From: Opitutaceae bacterium
GTDB lineage: Bacteria > Verrucomicrobiota > Verrucomicrobiia > Opitutales > Opitutaceae
NCBI GenBank assembly: GCA_009919985.1
Contig: RGAX01000113.1
Span: 1-8,580, forward strand
Length of the DNA: 8,580 nucleotides
Reading direction: 5' to 3'
Part shown: piece by piece, positions 1 through 5,447 of the stretch
Layout of the letters: every line of letters starts with the position of its first letter
Position numbering within the stretch: the first letter of the stretch is position 1
Translations under genes and position numbers: made by a program
The notes under the pieces: model-generated
What the model was told of the DNA's origin: nothing
Seen by the model: only the letters and a program-made list of their open reading frames with translations
Databases searched by the model: none

Positions 1-768
1 ATAAACCAAAAAAGCCATGAGCAGGATCCAGATGAACGGAAATAATTTAGTTTGGGTCTGCAGATCGAGTTTTTTGCCACTGGGGTAACGCACCGTGCTC
101 ATCATCAAAACGGCAATTAATAACATCAAAAAAGGGAGGACTAAAGCCCAGCGATTCAGTGACTTATCTGATTCTACTAATTTAAGTAAAAATAACACTA
201 ACGCCGCCACCGTACCCGCTGCTGCCGGGACCGGTAACCCCACGAAATCTTTGGAGGATTCTTTTTTGCCGCGATGCACCAGCGGGTTGGTGATCACGTT
301 GAAACGTGCCAGCCGCATCGCAGCGCATAAAAGATACACAAAGCCCACAAACCAGCCGATGTTACGAAACCAGGTAATGCCTTGGGTCGGCGACAAAATG
401 AAAAAAAACATCATCAAAGCCGGCGCCATCCCAAAGGACACCACATCAGCCAGCGAATCAAACTCCGCGCCAAACAAAGATTCACGACCCCCCATCCGCG
501 CTAGCCGGCCATCAAGCGTATCAAAGGCCGCCGCACCAAAGATAAACCACACCGCCATGCGATAATGCCCAGCCGGCGTGGCATCGAGGTATTCGCCGGT
601 GAGCGAGGTTTCAGCCAGGCGGGCTTGAATGCAGTTCACTACCGCCATAAAACCGCAAAAAAGATTTCCCGCCGTCATCGCATTGGGCCAGAAGAATATC
701 CGACTCGCTTGCGAGACATTGTAAGGATCTTCGGGATCAGTCGGAGCAGAGCGGCGCGTCGGGATCAT
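1..768 (-). CDS. pssA: CDP-diacylglycerol--serine O-phosphatidyltransferase (type II, partial, C-terminus off the window)
   Basis: This integral-membrane enzyme transfers phosphatidate from CDP-diacylglycerol to L-serine, making phosphatidylserine, the precursor of phosphatidylethanolamine. The visible 256 residues contain the full CDP-alcohol phosphotransferase signature: D83, D86-G87, A90-R91, G100, D104 and D108, in the spacing DxxDGxxARx8GxxxDxxxD. Hydrophobic segments lie around residues 71-82, 112-127, 136-150, 181-197 and 207-224, with another starting near 242, as expected for this family. The start chosen is the ATG at 768-766. Its ATG shares four bases with the TGA stop of the upstream RelE-like gene (ATGA, 765-768), suggesting translational coupling. 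The frame stays open to base 1, so the C-terminus is missing. Together with N-terminal motifs such as FWPNAMTAGNLFCGF (residues 26-40), this is the membrane-spanning (Bacillus-type) PssA rather than the phospholipase-D-like E. coli type. Confidence 0.95.
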   Translation of the reverse strand, partial: MIPTRRSAPTDPEDPYNVSQASRIFFWPNAMTAGNLFCGFMAVVNCIQARLAETSLTGEYLDATPAGHYRMAVWFIFGAAAFDTLDGRLARMGGRESLFGAEFDSLADVVSFGMAPALMMFFFILSPTQGITWFRNIGWFVGFVYLLCAAMRLARFNVITNPLVHRGKKESSKDFVGLPVPAAAGTVAALVLFLLKLVESDKSLNRWALVLPFLMLLIAVLMMSTVRYPSGKKLDLQTQTKLFPFIWILLMAFLVY

Positions 769-1118
769 TTTTTCGCGAGGCTTTCGAGGTATTTCCAAAA
801 TTTCGAATCATGTTCGAAAAGTTGTTGTTCAGAAACTGGAAATTTATTGCGCAACAGAAAATCCTCGAGGGAATTTTTATGTAATATGTAGTTTACGTGT
901 AGTTTTTCGCCTTGGGCATCAAAATATAAACGAAAATCCCCCGCTCTTAATCGGTAGAATTCTTTTCCTGCGCGAGAAAAACGGCCCAACGGCTCGCGCG
1001 GATGAGCTAGATCGTCCGGTTTCAGCGAACTAATCGGCTCAACCAGATCAAGCTGCAGCAGCTTATCCAGCCGGTTGAGCTCGTGCATCGCCTGCGCGGA
1101 AAAAGTGACCTGATACAT
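765..1118 (-). CDS. RelE/ParE-fold protein, orphan, coupled to pssA
   Basis: A 117-residue protein resembling the RelE/ParE toxin superfamily. The N-terminal strand MYQVTFSAQA leads into a helix (HELNRLDKLLQLDLVEPI). A core with YRLRAGDFRLYFD (residues 55-67) follows, then the closing strand VNYILHKNSLEDFLLR (75-90). The YRLRxGDFR signature is typical of RelE/ParE proteins, whose toxins cleave mRNA at the ribosome or poison gyrase. R57, R63, H80 and K81 could be functional residues, but activity cannot be inferred. There is an extra lysine- and aromatic-rich tail of about 27 residues (91-117) beyond the usual 85-95 residue core. No antitoxin gene is adjacent: the upstream neighbour is DUF2007, 117 bp away. 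The TGA stop overlaps the pssA start, so the two are probably co-translated. It may be a domesticated RelE-fold protein rather than an active toxin. Confidence 0.8.
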   Translation of the reverse strand: MYQVTFSAQAMHELNRLDKLLQLDLVEPISSLKPDDLAHPREPLGRFSRAGKEFYRLRAGDFRLYFDAQGEKLHVNYILHKNSLEDFLLRNKFPVSEQQLFEHDSKFWKYLESLAKK

Positions 1119-1188
1119 GTGAAACTAAGAGCTAATGGACCCACGTCATTCGGCAACGCTATTTCCCAATATTGAGCGCGGGATCAAG

Positions 1189-1226
1189 GCTGCCTTTTCC
1201 CGCTCGGAATCAAGCCCGGAGGCAGC
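1189..1226. repeat. inverted repeat between DUF2007 and RelE-like genes
   Basis: GCTGCC (1189-1194) and GGCAGC (1221-1226) are perfect inverted arms. The stem can be extended by TCC/GGA (1198-1200 with 1218-1220) after a three-base bulge. It sits just after the DUF2007 stop on the minus strand. No T-run follows the stem in that direction, so it is at best a weak or Rho-assisted terminator or an RNA-processing stem. The rest of the 117-bp gap shows no gene. Confidence 0.3.
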
Positions 1227-1235
1227 ATCAAAAAA

Positions 1236-1472
1236 CTAAGGATTTTCAGGCCCAGTTGCAGCGTTATTGAAATCCGCTAAAATCGTGCGCGCAGCATCCA
1301 CATCCTCCTCCTCCACTTGCACACGTAGCCCCCCCATCGCATAGTTGTAAGCATTACCCGAGGTTTGCGCGGTGAGCTCTTCCGGAAGATAAGCTTTGAT
1401 CCCGCTGCCGCCGAGAGTGGCTTGTAGAATCTGCGCTTCAATCAGTTGCTGACAGGTTGCGATCGTCTTCAT
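1236..1472 (-). CDS. DUF2007 domain protein
   Basis: A 78-residue protein with the layout of the DUF2007 family (putative signal-transducing protein, PII-like fold). The N-terminal part covers a short strand and a helix (MKTIATCQQLIEAQILQATL). GSGIKAYLPEE (residues 23-32) follows, then GGLRVQVEEEDVDAARTIL (47-65), which is the most characteristic block: a strand leading into a helix where acidic residues precede AA-x-x-L. Length and motif order fit the family, whose biochemical role is unknown. There are no membrane segments or catalytic motifs. It lies upstream of and on the same strand as the RelE-like gene and pssA, but 117 bp and a possible hairpin separate it from them, so cotranscription is uncertain. 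The tail after residue 66 (ADFNNAATGPENP) is low-complexity and probably disordered. Confidence 0.8.
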   Translation of the reverse strand: MKTIATCQQLIEAQILQATLGGSGIKAYLPEELTAQTSGNAYNYAMGGLRVQVEEEDVDAARTILADFNNAATGPENP

Positions 1473-1592
1473 GCCAATAATTTGTTTTAAACCCCTTTTA
1501 ACTCAAGCCGCACTAACCCACTAAAATTGCTTCGGACTGGTGATCACGCGCGGTCGAAGTCACGGTGAATTCTTATTCTAACCCCTCGCCGC
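1473..1592. promoter_or_regulatory. divergent intergenic region between DUF2007 and phosphatase-like gene
   Basis: These 120 bp separate two outward-facing genes and must hold whatever promoters they have. On the minus strand, TTGAGT (1500-1505) is followed 17-18 bp later by an AT-rich block reading AAATTAT (about 1481-1487), a weak promoter candidate very close to the DUF2007 ATG. No convincing -10/-35 pair or Shine-Dalgarno sequence is visible toward the plus-strand gene. Confidence 0.25.
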
Positions 1593-2717
1593 ATGAAAAG
1601 AAACGCGTTGCTGCTACTAGTTTTGAGTTTGCTCGGTTCATTCCTCGCACGGGCGAGCGAAAATAAAACCCGCAACATTCTTCTTATCACCATCGATGGT
1701 CTGCGTTGGCAGGAAGTGTTTCGCGGCGCGGACGAGGCGTTCATGAATAAAGAAAAAAACTCCGGCGGCGTGCCGGCGGGTGACCTTGTGGCGTTGAAGG
1801 CTGATTTTCTCGGCGCCACGGCGCAAGAAAGGCGGGAAAAACTTATGCCGTTTTTCTGGGGCACGCTCGTGCCTGGTGGACAGGCGTTTGGTAATCGCGA
1901 TTACGGCAGTGCCGCCAGCGTACTCAACGCCGAGCGTATTTCTTATCCTGGTTACAACGAGCTGCTGAGCGGCGCGCCGGATCCGTTGATCACCTCCAAC
2001 GCCCCCGTGCCAAATCGCAACGTGACGGTGTTGGAATGGTTGAACGGGCGGGCTGGATTCGCGGGTCGCGTCGCGGCGGTGGCGGCGTGGAATGTGTTCG
2101 CGCCGATCATCAATGTCGGGCGTAGCCGGTTACCTTTGTTCGTCACCGGTCAACATTCGGCGTCAGGCAGTGTGTCGCCGCGCATTGCGGAATTGGAGCG
2201 CTGGATGGATGACATCCCTCCAATCAGTACCACGGAAAATTTCGACGCGTTTGTTTATCATGCGGCGGTCGATCGCATCGACACGCATCGGCCACGCGTA
2301 TTTTTAATCGCTCTTGGTGAGCCGGACGAATGGGCCCACGCACACCGGTATGATCGGTACCTTCAATCGATCCGGCGCTGCGATCGGTTCATCCGCCAAC
2401 TCTGGGAAAAACTTCAGGCAATGCCGCAATACCGTGATTGCACCACGATCGTGCTCACACCGGATCACGGGCGGGGCGTGACGTTGGAAGATTGGAACGG
2501 TCATGGTAAAAAAATCCCTCACTCCGAAGAAACGTGGTTAGCGGTTTATGGTCCAGATACACCCAAGCTGGGAGAGCGTCGTGAGAGCGTCGCTGAGGTC
2601 CATCAAGCGCAAGTCGCCGCGACGGTGGCGGCGTTGTTGGGCGAAGATTTTCGCGCGGCGTTTCCTGCAGCGGCCGCTCCGGTGAGCGCGGTGTTGGGCG
2701 CGGGCACGGATAAATAA
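1593..2717 (+). CDS. secreted alkaline phosphatase superfamily hydrolase
   Basis: A 374-residue protein of the alkaline phosphatase / type I phosphodiesterase / sulfatase fold. Residues 1-21 form a signal peptide: KR, then a run of leucines, then an A19-R20-A21 cleavage site, so it is likely periplasmic or exported. ITIDGLRWQEVFRG (33-45) carries the first metal ligand D35. ISYPGYNELLSG (116-127) aligns with the nucleophile loop, TFPNH-like in phosphodiesterases, making S117 the likely nucleophile. GEPDEWAHAHRYDRY (242-256) supplies D245 and H249. TPDHGRG (289-295) supplies D291 and H292, and WNGHGKKIPHSEETW (301-315) supplies H304 or H310. All expected metal-binding positions are therefore present, arguing for an active two-metal hydrolase. 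The substrate cannot be read from sequence: a phosphomonoester, phosphodiester or sulfate ester is possible. The ATG at 1593 is chosen because it gives a proper signal peptide. It appears monocistronic. Confidence 0.88.
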   Translation: MKRNALLLLVLSLLGSFLARASENKTRNILLITIDGLRWQEVFRGADEAFMNKEKNSGGVPAGDLVALKADFLGATAQERREKLMPFFWGTLVPGGQAFGNRDYGSAASVLNAERISYPGYNELLSGAPDPLITSNAPVPNRNVTVLEWLNGRAGFAGRVAAVAAWNVFAPIINVGRSRLPLFVTGQHSASGSVSPRIAELERWMDDIPPISTTENFDAFVYHAAVDRIDTHRPRVFLIALGEPDEWAHAHRYDRYLQSIRRCDRFIRQLWEKLQAMPQYRDCTTIVLTPDHGRGVTLEDWNGHGKKIPHSEETWLAVYGPDTPKLGERRESVAEVHQAQVAATVAALLGEDFRAAFPAAAAPVSAVLGAGTDK

Positions 2718-2738
2718 ACCACGCGCGCGGGTTATTTT
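2712..2738. terminator. possible bidirectional terminator between convergent genes
   Basis: AAATAA-A-CC (2712-2720) pairs with GGTTATTT (2730-2737) with one bulged A, around a GC-rich loop of alternating CG (2721-2729). The stem is flanked by A-rich sequence on the left and T-rich on the right, so it could terminate transcription from either side. The TAA stops of the phosphatase-like gene (2715-2717) and of the acetyltransferase (2732-2734, minus) both lie inside the arms. Confidence 0.4.
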
Positions 2739-3274
2739 ACTTTGGAGCAAAGGATGCAGTCTCGTGGCTCCGGACCGATATTGGGTGCGACGTGCCAACG
2801 CTTGAGTAGGGCTTCGCGGGTGAGCCCGGCTTTTTCCATGACGCGCGCGGAACTAGGATTGGCTGCATCGCAAAAAGCCCAGAGGCGAAACACGTCAGGT
2901 TGAGACATCGCCCAATCCACCAAGTAAGTAAGCGCCTCGGTCATCATGCCGCGGCCCCAAAATTTTTGCGCCAGTACATAGCCGCACATAACTTTGCCGC
3001 CATCGGGCATCAGGCCAATAGAACCAATAGGCGTATCGGTGCCGCGCAGGCAAAGCAGCCACGCATAGTGCGGCGATTTCGGGCGGTCCCAATCGGCAGC
3101 GCGGTCGCGCAGAAAATCGGCAAGCAATTCTACGCGTTCGTAAGGCCTCCAAGCGAGGTAGCGGGTTACTTCAGGATCGTTGGCGTAAGCGGAAAAAACG
3201 GCCGCGGCATCTTCGGCGCGAGGTCGCCGCGCGGTGAGGCGGGCGGTGGCGAAGGTAGCAGGCGGACGAATCAT
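2732..3274 (-). CDS. GNAT family N-acetyltransferase (RimJ/RimL type)
   Basis: A 180-residue acetyltransferase of the Acetyltransf_3 (RimJ/RimL/SpeG-like) group, which uses acetyl-CoA to acetylate an amino group on a protein N-terminus or small molecule. It opens with the typical ATARLTARRPRAEDAAAVF (9-27) and DPEVTRYLAWRPY (33-45). The acetyl-CoA pyrophosphate loop is in GYVLAQKFWGRGMMTEAL (98-115), with Q103, G107 and G109 in the QxxGxG pattern. CDAANPSSARVMEKAGLTRE (135-154) is the conserved C-terminal helix-strand block. Length is normal for the family. The substrate is not predictable. It converges on the phosphatase-like gene with only 14 bp between stop codons, and lies 82 bp downstream of the DUF4202 gene on the same strand, a gap with no clear terminator or promoter, so read-through from DUF4202 is possible. 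Confidence 0.92.
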   Translation of the reverse strand: MIRPPATFATARLTARRPRAEDAAAVFSAYANDPEVTRYLAWRPYERVELLADFLRDRAADWDRPKSPHYAWLLCLRGTDTPIGSIGLMPDGGKVMCGYVLAQKFWGRGMMTEALTYLVDWAMSQPDVFRLWAFCDAANPSSARVMEKAGLTREALLKRWHVAPNIGPEPRDCILCSKVK

Positions 3275-3356
3275 GGCGGGGCGACGCAGTGGTGGTTAGC
3301 GAGACGTAGTGGCTATTTGAACGTTGCGCAATTTAGGTTTAATTCTGCACGGACAA

Positions 3357-3935
3357 TCACGCGAGAGCGGCGCGGACCAGTTCAGCGATAGCGGGCGGAA
3401 GCGCCAGGCCGGTGGCGGCGTGTTGCGCGGTGGGGCTTAGTTTGCGCCAGGTTTTTTTCAAAATATCGACGAATTTTTCGCGTGGGTAATCAGCGTGTTG
3501 CACGGCGAAGGTGCTGATTTCGTTTTCAAGAAATACAAGGACAGCCGCGTCTTCGAGCGCTTGGGTGCCGGGGTTAGTTTTTAATCCGGTTTTGGAAACC
3601 CAGGTGGCGACTTCGGCCGCTTCGCTCGCAGTGACACCGGCGGTGAGGAGTAATTCGCGAGCGCGTTCGGCTTGTTTCACGTAGAGCGAGCGGCGCCAAT
3701 TAAGGTAGCCGACTTTGCCTTCCGGAAACGTGGCGCGGGGCGTGAGCCAGCGCTCGAGATGTTGGCAGCGGGCGGCGAGGAGCAAAAGCGGGTTCGCGTC
3801 GGGGACAAGACGCACCACCCAGGCTTCAACGCGTTCCCCGTAGATTAGTTCGGCGGCACGACCGTCGGTGGCGCGCGTGGGATCAGCGGCGTGAGCGGAG
3901 TCGATCAACTGGCGGGCGCGAGCGTAGGCTTCCAT
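3357..3935 (-). CDS. DUF4202 domain protein
   Basis: A 192-residue protein matching the DUF4202 family over its full length. Recognisable blocks are AELIYGERVEAWVVRL (28-43), AARCQHLERWLTPR (54-67), GKVGYLNWRRSL (73-84), QALEDAAVLVFLENE (125-139) and the tryptophan block KKTWRKLS (160-167). The histidine at 59 and the paired E128-D129 are invariant-looking positions in an all-helical protein, reminiscent of a metal-binding site. The function is unknown, and members are sometimes labelled glutamyl-tRNA synthetase without any synthetase motif being present. No signal peptide or membrane segment is seen, so it is cytoplasmic. The ATG at 3935-3933 is chosen because family similarity begins within the first residues (MEAYARARQLIDSAHAADP). 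It is transcribed divergently from the YkgJ-type gene. Confidence 0.85.
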   Translation of the reverse strand: MEAYARARQLIDSAHAADPTRATDGRAAELIYGERVEAWVVRLVPDANPLLLLAARCQHLERWLTPRATFPEGKVGYLNWRRSLYVKQAERARELLLTAGVTASEAAEVATWVSKTGLKTNPGTQALEDAAVLVFLENEISTFAVQHADYPREKFVDILKKTWRKLSPTAQHAATGLALPPAIAELVRAALA

Positions 3936-3992
3936 GCGAATAGCGATCCAAACAGTTGCCTACGACGCGGCAAGCGACAGGTTCGAAGCGCC
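3936..3992. promoter_or_regulatory. 57-bp divergent gap between DUF4202 and YkgJ-type genes
   Basis: The gap is just large enough for overlapping divergent promoters. I see no good -35/-10 pair in it. The plus-strand gene has a possible weak ribosome-binding site, ACAGG (3977-3981), 11 bases before its ATG. Confidence 0.25.
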
Positions 3993-4328
3993 ATGCCTTT
4001 ACCCCCGGTATGTCTGCGCTGCGGCGTGTGTTGTTTTTCGAAATTGGAAACGTATGTCCGCGTGACCGGCGAGGATTGGACGCGCCTCGGCGCGGAGGCG
4101 CAGCGATTAGCTCATTTTATCGGACATCGTGCGTATATGCGCATGAGCGACGCTCATTGCGCGGCGTTGGTGGTGCGCGTGGGCGAGGATGGCGCGCGGC
4201 AATATTTTTGCTCCGTGTATGAGAAGCGACCAGCCACGTGCCGCGAGTTGGAGCGGGGTTCACCGCAGTGTGCGGGTGAAATTGCGCTAAAGGGTGAGCG
4301 GCCTTTGGCGTTACCGAGTAAAGGATGA
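3993..4328 (+). CDS. YkgJ family cysteine cluster protein (CxxCxxCC)
   Basis: A 111-residue protein with the hallmark cysteine pattern of the YkgJ/CxxCxxCC family (putative zinc- or iron-binding). C7, C10, C13 and C14 form the N-terminal cluster (CLRCGVCC). C56 lies in the middle. The closing block is FCSVYEKRPATCRELERGS followed by PQC, giving C73, C83 and C93, with the family's RPxxCR motif at 79-84. The set of eight cysteines implies a metal or Fe-S site, but the biochemical role is unsettled for most members. The frame is open further upstream to 3891, but the earlier ATG overlaps the divergent DUF4202 gene and encodes residues without family similarity. The ATG at 3993, directly before the cysteine motif, is preferred. 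Length is typical for short members. Confidence 0.85.
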   Translation: MPLPPVCLRCGVCCFSKLETYVRVTGEDWTRLGAEAQRLAHFIGHRAYMRMSDAHCAALVVRVGEDGARQYFCSVYEKRPATCRELERGSPQCAGEIALKGERPLALPSKG

Positions 4329-4415
4329 GCGGGTGATCATTCCTGATTCATGGGTGCAACTCATGATCGAAAAAAAAATATCTTAAAAAGTTTTCCGCAT
4401 AAGGTTCCCTACAAC

Positions 4416-4443
4416 TTGACATGATAATTTTACATGATAAATT
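4416..4443 (+). promoter_or_regulatory. vapBC promoter with tandem operator repeat
   Basis: A perfect TTGACA (4416-4421) is followed after 16 bp by TAAATT (4438-4443). Seven bases later lies the vapB ATG, so transcription could begin at or next to the start codon, giving a leaderless message. No Shine-Dalgarno sequence precedes the ATG. The 9-bp word ACATGATAA occurs twice in direct orientation (4419-4427 and 4432-4440), 13 bp apart start to start. The copies overlap the -35 and -10 elements, as expected of an operator bound by the antitoxin or toxin-antitoxin complex for autorepression. AATTT (4426-4430) and AAATT (4439-4443) also form an inverted pair. Confidence 0.5.
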
Positions 4444-4449
4444 AAAAAA

Positions 4450-4698
4450 ATGGGAAGTTCTACTCTTACAGAAAGAGGTCAAATTTCTGTTCCGGCTTCT
4501 CTGCGCCGATCCATGAAGTTACAACCAGGTCAGACGTTTCGATGGCAGCGTATTTCCGAACGAGAAATACGAGTTTCCATCGAAACCTCCTCCAAGGCAG
4601 GCCCCTTAAGCGTGCTGGGTTATGCCCAAAAATTACTTAAACGTCCCGCCCGCCGCACCGCGAGTTGGATGCAGGAGTTACGCGCTGGGGAAAAATAA
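4450..4698 (+). CDS. vapB: AbrB/SpoVT-type antitoxin of a VapBC module
   Basis: An 82-residue antitoxin. Residues 3-42 form a swapped-hairpin AbrB (SpoVT/MazE) DNA-binding domain: STLTERGQISVPASLRR, then the MKLQPGQTF turn and the strand REIRVSIE. The C-terminal part (about 50-82) is basic and includes a short helix, SWMQELRAGE, likely the segment that wraps and blocks the toxin active site. It is followed 2 bp later by vapC on the same strand, the classic antitoxin-first order. The promoter directly upstream carries a tandem repeat that fits autorepression by this protein. The gene and its upstream region are more AT-rich than the neighbouring genes, consistent with horizontal acquisition. 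No Shine-Dalgarno sequence is visible before the ATG. Confidence 0.88.
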   Translation: MGSSTLTERGQISVPASLRRSMKLQPGQTFRWQRISEREIRVSIETSSKAGPLSVLGYAQKLLKRPARRTASWMQELRAGEK

Positions 4699-4700
4699 AC

Positions 4701-5123
4701 ATGTGGGTCATCGACACCTGTATTGTACTAGATATCCTCGAAAACGATCCGGAGTTTGGCCGGGCCTCTGCTCAACTACTCCAGAAATTACTGCCTCAAG
4801 GGCTGAGTATTAGCCCTATAACCATGGTAGAACTCTCGGTGGCTTTTTCAGGTGATATAATCGAGCAAAAACACTTTTTGGACCAAGCCGGTATTTCCTA
4901 TGTCGAGGCTTGGACTGCAGCCGACACCGAGCGCGCCTGTACCGCATGGAACTTTTACATTGTAGCGAAACGTCAGGCCCAAACACCCCAAAGGCCTGTC
5001 GCTGATATTTTGATTGGTGGATTTGCGGCCAATCGAAGCGGCTTAGTTACGCGTAATACCCGTGATTTTAAGCGTTGGTACCCCCTCCTTAAAATTATAG
5101 AACCCTCAGCTAAGATGCCATGA
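4701..5123 (+). CDS. vapC: VapC-type PIN-domain ribonuclease toxin
   Basis: A 140-residue PIN-domain toxin, an Mg2+-dependent endoribonuclease that cuts tRNA or rRNA when freed from its antitoxin. The catalytic acidic residues are visible: D5 in MWVIDTCIVLDIL, E44 in ITMVEL, D102 in RPVADILIGGFA, and D122 in VTRNTRDFKRWYP, a canonical PIN C-terminal block. With all four present, and a length normal for VapC, it should be active. The ATG at 4701 is chosen over an in-frame upstream ATG at 4665 because the PIN fold starts at MWVID and the upstream ATG lies inside vapB. A weak GGGG (4687-4690) within the end of vapB may serve as ribosome-binding site. Together with vapB it forms a two-gene addiction module. 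Confidence 0.9.
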   Translation: MWVIDTCIVLDILENDPEFGRASAQLLQKLLPQGLSISPITMVELSVAFSGDIIEQKHFLDQAGISYVEAWTAADTERACTAWNFYIVAKRQAQTPQRPVADILIGGFAANRSGLVTRNTRDFKRWYPLLKIIEPSAKMP

Positions 5124-5135
5124 TCCTAGCTAGGA
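5124..5135. repeat. 12-bp perfect palindrome after vapC
   Basis: TCCTAGCTAGGA is a perfect gapless palindrome starting immediately after the vapC TGA. It contains two CTAG tetramers. With no loop and no T-run it is not a standard terminator. It lies in the 22-bp gap between the vapC stop and the end of the Fic remnant, so it could be a protein-binding site or a junction scar. Confidence 0.6.
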
Positions 5136-5145
5136 AACTGCGCTA

Positions 5146-5395
5146 TTACTCTGTGCCTTCATTGAGCGTGCGGAGGTGCTCGGTGTAGCTAAAGACGCGG
5201 TTGCGGGGGTGGCCGGTGATTTCGCGCACGATTCCTTGCTCCACCAGCACGGCGAGGGCGGTATTGGCGGTGGGGACGTATGCGGTGCAGAGAGCCGTCC
5301 CACAACAGGGGCTTTTCCGGGGGTAAGGGTTTGGGCTCGAAAGCGAAGCAGCGTTCGCCAACGAAAGAAACGGGTACTTTAGTGCCGCTGGGCAC
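5146..5395 (-). pseudogene. Fic family protein remnant with internal deletion
   Basis: The two ends of a Fic-domain protein survive in different frames. From a GTG at 5395-5393, one frame reads AFEPKPLPPEKPLLWDGSL, which matches the N-terminal region of Fic proteins (AFxPxPLPP followed by a helix). From about 5280 down to the TAA at 5146-5148, another frame reads PTANTALAVLVEQGIV, then REITGHPRNRVFSY and ends in LNEGTE. This is the winged-helix tail of Fic-family AMP-transferases (typical ending ILNEGTE). The whole catalytic core, including the HPFxxGNGR motif and the Fic_N inhibitory region, is missing: roughly 250-300 codons, estimated from family length. The joint lies near 5275-5285 and changes frame, so no functional product is expected. 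It sits convergent to vapC, in a cluster of toxin-type genes. Confidence 0.75.
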
Positions 5396-5447
5396 CTCTT
5401 TTCTTATTTAAGGTAATCGAGCTTCGTTTAATTATGAAAAACCATAG

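Noticed and set aside
95..891. Two plus-strand open frames (95-565 and 565-891)
   Set aside because: They lie antisense to pssA and the RelE-like gene, whose motifs are clear, and show no domain of their own.
2900..3391. A 163-codon plus-strand open frame
   Set aside because: It is antisense to the GNAT acetyltransferase, and its basic, low-complexity translation lacks any recognisable motif.
4334..4368. GATCAT...ATGATC inverted repeat after the YkgJ-type gene as a terminator
   Set aside because: The arms are only 6 bp with a 22-base loop, and an A-run rather than a T-run follows on the coding strand.
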